DNA of 64,000 nucleotides, taken from Nibrella saemangeumensis (lineage in GTDB: Bacteria; Bacteroidota; Bacteroidia; Cytophagales; Spirosomataceae). Both the position numbers and the translations under genes were made by a program. This document shows, piece by piece, positions 60,353 through 64,000 of the stretch; within the stretch, counting starts at the first letter, position 1, and every line of letters begins with the position of its first letter. The notes under the pieces were generated by a model that saw nothing but the letters and a program-made list of their open reading frames with translations, had not been told where the DNA came from and did no database searches. The stretch lies in the NCBI RefSeq assembly GCF_039541915.1, contig NZ_BAABHD010000084.1:682001-746000 (forward strand), in the 5' to 3' direction.

Positions 60353-61117
60353 CTATAAACCGATTTGTACACCGACCGCCAGGGTATGGAAAATGCTGAA
60401 GTTATAGAAATTATTGGAATCGCCACCCCCTTCCAGGATTCGGTAACCGGCTTTTAGCTTTGTTTTTGGAGCAAGCGCATACGTGAGGCCGCCAAAGAAG
60501 TCTTCGGCCCGGCCATATGGCGAAACTAGTCCGTCACCTTCTAAGAGCAAGCCCAGGCGGCCCGGTTGGAAATTGGCGTAGACATTGAGTAAGGGTACAA
60601 TACCGAGATCAGAAAACCGTCTGGTTTGTGTGCCGTCGCTTACCTCAATGTAGGCGTCTCTGATGTTACCGGTCAGCCCCACCGCCAACCGTAGTTTTTC
60701 CGTTCTGATGAAATTGTAACGGTACGTCAGTCGATACCCATTGAATTTGTAGCGGGTGGTCAGCGTCTGGCCAGCCGGAATGGTTAGGTCTTCAAAACGC
60801 ACCGGTTCTGCCAACGGGGCTTTACTGACGGATTTGATGAGTAGGGGCGCAACCGTGACGAAGAAGGTATGCCGGTCATTGACCGTATAGCCAAGTCGGC
60901 CGCGCAGATTCAAAACGGGTTTTATCTGGAAATTAGATCCGAAGGCGTTATAGGGCGTCCCGCCCTGCGCCGGTTGCCGGATGTTGTTGTACGATCCGGG
61001 ATAAACGATTCCGGTTTCGGCATCAACAAACAACTGAGCCTGAACGGCCAGCGCACTACAGGAGAAAAGCGCAACAAAGAATAATTGGCAGAACCGGCTT
61101 ACACGGGGAGCCTTCAT
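60353..61117 (-). CDS. Outer-membrane beta-barrel protein
   Basis: A 254-residue protein with a signal peptide (FFVALFSCSALAVQAQ). The mature part alternates short hydrophobic strands ending in aromatic residues (HTFFVTVAPLL, YRLTYRYNFI, LAVGLTGNIR, NFSIFHTLAVGVQIGL) and the C-terminus finishes in a hydrophobic strand, as in small outer-membrane barrels. No plug or periplasmic domain is visible. Function is unknown; it could be a porin-like or structural barrel. It is a single gene facing the esterase terminator and divergent from the serine hydrolase. Confidence 0.75.
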   Translation of the reverse strand: MKAPRVSRFCQLFFVALFSCSALAVQAQLFVDAETGIVYPGSYNNIRQPAQGGTPYNAFGSNFQIKPVLNLRGRLGYTVNDRHTFFVTVAPLLIKSVSKAPLAEPVRFEDLTIPAGQTLTTRYKFNGYRLTYRYNFIRTEKLRLAVGLTGNIRDAYIEVSDGTQTRRFSDLGIVPLLNVYANFQPGRLGLLLEGDGLVSPYGRAEDFFGGLTYALAPKTKLKAGYRILEGGGDSNNFYNFSIFHTLAVGVQIGL

Positions 61118-61236
61118 GATACATAGCGTTGGTTACCCATTGTAAAGCGATTATCAGAGCCGATTGTTGGAGGCTCTCTGCCAACAGGGTTCGTGTATTG
61201 ACCAGAACGGTATTTTGCCGAATAATAAGATCATGT

Positions 61237-61265
61237 ATTGTTCAAGTTTTTAAATGATACCTTTG
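61237..61265 (+). promoter_or_regulatory. Promoter of the serine hydrolase gene
   Basis: TACCTTTG (61258-61265) matches TAnnTTTG fully; ATTG (61237-61240) is a 3-of-4 match to -33 with a 17-base spacing. Transcription would start near 61272, about 31 bp before the ATG. Confidence 0.5.
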
Positions 61266-61303
61266 GTTAACTACTCTCTACTTTTTTTCTCACCCATTCA
61301 GTT

Positions 61304-62530
61304 ATGAGAACCTTTCTGTTAATTGGGCTGCTACCCTGGCTATTTGTTGCCTGTTCATCTATCCTGCAGGAGGATCACAACATTCCCGGTAATCAGCGGG
61401 TTCAGGCCGCCATCGATAAGGTACGGGCAGACCTGGAGGCTAATCTAAAAAATCAGGTTCCTTCCCTGAATGTATTGATCCAGACTCCGGCCGAACGCAT
61501 TTTTGTGTCGTCGGTGCCGGCGGGTGGCACCCCCGTTACCGAAACGACTCATTTCCGGTTCGCCAGTAACACCAAAAACTTTACCTCCACCGCCATTCTG
61601 AATATGTACGAGGATGGCTGGCTGGACATTAAAGCCCGGATTACCGATCCGATTCCCGGCACGTCGGTACCCTATGTGCCTAATACGCCGAACTGGGACT
61701 TCCCCTTTAAATATGCCATTACCATCGAGCAACTGCTGCAGCATAGTGCCGGTGTTTTTGACGTAGACAATGACCCCGTCCCAGGGTTCAATGGCATGTC
61801 TTTTACGGAGGCTACCCAAAATGCCGATCCGACGCACCAGTTCAGTACCGACGAGATGGTGGCCCAATTGATTAAAAATAACCTGTTTTATTTTGAGCCG
61901 GGAACCGGGTACCATTACAGCAATACGGGCTATTCGATGCTGAGCAAGATCATCGAACGGGTCTATACCACCAAAAGCGGGAGCGCTAAAACCTACGGGG
62001 ATTACCTGAAGGATTATGTGGTTGGCCCAACGGCACTGGTACCCGTAACCGTGCATTTTCCCATCCGGGCCGACGATACGGTGTTGCCCAGCCCCCGGGT
62101 AGAAGGGACAGTCCTATTGCCAGGCAAGGTCGAAAAATATGGGGATTACAACATGAGTGCGCAGGTAGGAGAGGGGAACGGCTATGGCACAATGGGCGCG
62201 CTGAATACCTATATACGGTCTCTGATGAAAGGGCAGAATGTATTGAAGCCGGAGACCGTCAAACTCATGCAGACCAACGTATCGACCGCAAATGCGGAAT
62301 ATGCCCTGGGGACAAACTTTAGGAAGAATCTGGGCTATGGGCATAACGGTGCCCGCATTGGCAATCTGGCCTTAATGGCCTACGATCCGCAAACGGATGT
62401 TTCGATAGTCGTTTATCTGCCCTTGTGGGATCTAACACAGGGTAACACGTCCTTTATAAAATGTTTTGAAGCCCTCTACGAGGCTGCTTATGCCGCCCGC
62501 ACCACGCTGGGCTATCCGGGCAAACCCTAA
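61304..62530 (+). CDS. Serine hydrolase lipoprotein, class C beta-lactamase fold
   Basis: A 408-residue lipoprotein with lipobox VAC (Cys17). The domain resembles class C beta-lactamases and D-Ala-D-Ala carboxypeptidases: SxxK motif Ser88-Asn-Thr-Lys91 (ASNTKNF), YxN near 204 (YHYSNTGY), and an HxG-type third motif in GYGHNGARIG. It could be a peptidase, an esterase or a beta-lactamase; the family is too broad to choose. It is transcribed alone from the promoter at 61237-61265 and converges on the PhyH gene. Confidence 0.82.
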   Translation: MRTFLLIGLLPWLFVACSSILQEDHNIPGNQRVQAAIDKVRADLEANLKNQVPSLNVLIQTPAERIFVSSVPAGGTPVTETTHFRFASNTKNFTSTAILNMYEDGWLDIKARITDPIPGTSVPYVPNTPNWDFPFKYAITIEQLLQHSAGVFDVDNDPVPGFNGMSFTEATQNADPTHQFSTDEMVAQLIKNNLFYFEPGTGYHYSNTGYSMLSKIIERVYTTKSGSAKTYGDYLKDYVVGPTALVPVTVHFPIRADDTVLPSPRVEGTVLLPGKVEKYGDYNMSAQVGEGNGYGTMGALNTYIRSLMKGQNVLKPETVKLMQTNVSTANAEYALGTNFRKNLGYGHNGARIGNLALMAYDPQTDVSIVVYLPLWDLTQGNTSFIKCFEALYEAAYAARTTLGYPGKP

Positions 62531-62618
62531 AGAAGTCTTTACATCCGCATACTCAGTATAGATTGGGAGGAAGATTTGCCCGGCTATACTCGTCCATAAG
62601 GGCCGACGGCCACGAGCT

Positions 62619-63389
62619 TTATACCAATAGGGCCTGGCGTATTGCCTCTTCGACCGGCGAGTAGCCTGTTTCAGAATGCTCAAGGGTTAAAGCGTCGTGG
62701 AGCAATAATGGAGGCTGCGCCAGAAACCTTGGTTCGGTGCCAGTATGCGGTTGGGCCGAATGCACCAGGAAGGGGTGGCACAGGTACACCGTGCCGGCTG
62801 GTCCGGTAGCCAGTGTTTCGGTTTTGTGGGGTAAGTCCTCCAGTTTTCCGGCCAGATCCCTAAACGAAAGCCCCTCATCTCCCGCCGTACGGAGGATTCG
62901 GGCTACATCCCGGTGCGAACCGATCCGGATGCGGGTGGGGGCATCCCGCTCACCGACATCCGAAAACAAAAACAGCATCAGCAGCGCCCGGCCTCTGGAC
63001 CGCACGTTGATCCGCCACTCGAAAAAGTCAGCGGGATCGGCACCGGGAAAACTGGCATCGACATGCCAGCCGGTATCACCTGGATTATCAGTCGAGGGGA
63101 AGCGAACCGGAAAGGTGCCCATATTCCGGCACGGTATCCACCGGCCCGGCCCCACCAACTGGTCAAAGGCGGCATGAAGCACAGGCGTGTTGGCCGCTTC
63201 CACAAACGGAGCCAGTGCGTACATACCCAGCCGGATAACGGGTTGTGTCCACGTCGCCGGGTCATCCCTGCGGCAAGGCAAATCCTGCCAGAGTATGTCC
63301 CTTACCTGCCGGGCCGTTTTGGTGGAAAATGCATTGTCTATGCGAACAAAGCCGTTGTGGATGAACTGCTCGATTTGCTCTTTGGACAT
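62619..63389 (-). CDS. Phytanoyl-CoA dioxygenase family protein
   Basis: A 256-residue cytoplasmic iron(II)/2-oxoglutarate dioxygenase of the PhyH family. Metal ligands are His109 and Asp111 (GWHVDASF) and the second His near 210 (CHPFLVHSAQPH); Arg near 221 (GTEPRFLAQ) is the likely 2-oxoglutarate contact. Substrate is unknown; bacterial PhyH enzymes hydroxylate many small molecules. It is convergent with the serine hydrolase and preceded by a 306-bp gap. Confidence 0.82.
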   Translation of the reverse strand: MSKEQIEQFIHNGFVRIDNAFSTKTARQVRDILWQDLPCRRDDPATWTQPVIRLGMYALAPFVEAANTPVLHAAFDQLVGPGRWIPCRNMGTFPVRFPSTDNPGDTGWHVDASFPGADPADFFEWRINVRSRGRALLMLFLFSDVGERDAPTRIRIGSHRDVARILRTAGDEGLSFRDLAGKLEDLPHKTETLATGPAGTVYLCHPFLVHSAQPHTGTEPRFLAQPPLLLHDALTLEHSETGYSPVEEAIRQALLV

Positions 63390-63695
63390 ACTTTGTTGCT
63401 TTTTTCTACTTACCGCCTTTACTGCTTATCTTGTCTATTGTCATTAAATATTGTCCTTATTTTTCAGCTAAGCTAGCACACTTTTTTAGGTTATGTCGCC
63501 TAAGTTCACTTTATAAATTCGGTAAAAGTTGGGCTATCTTTCGTAACGAAAACGCATTGCCGGTGTTAGTGTTCCGCCTGCCTGGTAAGTTACTATATTG
63601 TGGAGTAAATAATATATACCGGGTGATGGTTCGTCAGCCGGTATTTTGGCAATGCACTGTTAGCGGTTCGTTCAGCTTGAGTTTCTTCACCAACC
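63390..63695. other. 306-bp AT-rich intergenic gap
   Basis: The region between the PhyH start and the end of the DUF4440-like gene is AT-rich. A plus-strand open frame (63431-63706) overlaps the end of the next gene and encodes no recognisable domain, so I treat it as chance. No clear hairpin or promoter element was found. Confidence 0.5.
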
Positions 63696-64000
63696 TTAGT
63701 TTTTAGGCATTTGCTTGACGGGATCATACGGTTGTGCTTCTAGTACAATGTGAACGTTTTGGCCTGCATCCATTAACCATTTTCCATTTTGTTTCACATA
63801 GACAAGCGTAGCCAAATCAACATTGGGATTATCCTTAGTTCTGGGTGGTGTTCCATCGGGTAAAGGAGCACCGCCGTAAAAATGCCACACAAGGTGGGCG
63901 ATGGCCACATCTTTGGTTACAAACCGGATTGCAACAGATTTCTTCTCACATACCGATCCTTTGAACATTGTGTTGTGATAGACCTGGTGTGCATATTGTG
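63696..64000 (-). CDS. DUF4440/SgcJ-EcaC-like protein, 3-prime part (window edge)
   Basis: The minus-strand frame stays open to the right edge of the window, so the N-terminus lies outside. The visible 100 residues read YAHQVYHNTMFKGSV, VAIRFVTKDVAIAHLVWHF and VDLATLVYVKQNGKWLM followed by DAGQNVHI, the end of the SnoaL/DUF4440 cystatin-like fold (SgcJ/EcaC group). Residue Met at 63968 is internal, not a start. The family includes polyketide cyclase-like and hydrolase-like members, but with no catalytic consensus I give no reaction. Confidence 0.72.
   Translation of the reverse strand, partial: QYAHQVYHNTMFKGSVCEKKSVAIRFVTKDVAIAHLVWHFYGGAPLPDGTPPRTKDNPNVDLATLVYVKQNGKWLMDAGQNVHIVLEAQPYDPVKQMPKN

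Noticed and set aside
63431..63706. Plus-strand open frame of 91 codons upstream of the PhyH gene
   Set aside because: It overlaps the end of the DUF4440-like gene on the other strand, and has no domain or leader.
1..64000. Search for insertion sequences, integrases, phage genes, rRNA and tRNA
   Set aside because: No transposase, integrase, terminal repeat, rRNA or tRNA signature was found by eye; only the tmRNA has tRNA-like ends.

Overview
The window looks like chromosomal DNA of a Gram-negative Bacteroidota bacterium, most likely Cytophagales/Spirosomaceae (Spirosoma-like). The evidence is the RhaEW-type aldolase/dehydrogenase fusion with a GntR-family regulator, DUF3822 beside coaD, membrane-anchored AraC-type regulators, a CNNM/CorC protein, a tmRNA whose tag reads GESNYAMAA, and several promoters matching the Bacteroidota -7 element TAnnTTTG. 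No phage, transposase, rRNA, tRNA or CRISPR array was seen.

Layout. 1-5 kb: start of a Tat-exported protein, an exported cell-wall amidase, then two histidine kinases and a receiver-only response regulator in one direction. 5-10 kb: L-rhamnose locus (GntR/LacI-like regulator, RhaEW, and divergent RhaT with a candidate operator between them). 10-15.5 kb: lipocalin-like protein, an AraC-type regulator with a MacB/LolCD-like ABC exporter, and a frameshifted LytTR remnant. 15.6-24 kb: ZU5-like lipoprotein, a ModF-like double ATPase translationally coupled to a DUF433/DUF5615 toxin-antitoxin-like pair, a TPR protein, alaS and a MerR regulator. 24-38 kb: housekeeping and signalling genes (AraC-type regulator, retropepsin-like protease, dprA, pyrE, CNNM/CorC, NUDIX proteins, TPR-histidine kinase, coaD, DUF3822, CBS protein, Rdx/SelW-like protein). 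37.8-42.3 kb: TPR lipoprotein, ssrA (tmRNA) and another histidine kinase.

The most unusual region is 42.6-56.9 kb, six co-directional, closely spaced genes: a metacaspase-like protease fused to an SGNH-type hydrolase, an MpaB-like oxygenase fused to DUF5995, a DISM-sensor adenylate cyclase, a CHAT protease, an nSTAND1 NTPase with a transmembrane segment and about 14 WD40 repeats, and an exported caspase-like protein. Three caspase-clan proteases, a STAND switch, a cyclic-nucleotide enzyme and a possible lipid hydrolase make this the best candidate for an undescribed signalling, conflict or programmed-death system. Function is inferred from domains and gene order only.

57-64 kb: a NUDIX-type regulator with a degraded catalytic box, divergent from two tandem CE1-like esterases, then an outer-membrane barrel, a beta-lactamase-fold serine hydrolase lipoprotein, a PhyH dioxygenase and the 3' part of a DUF4440/SgcJ-like gene cut by the window end.
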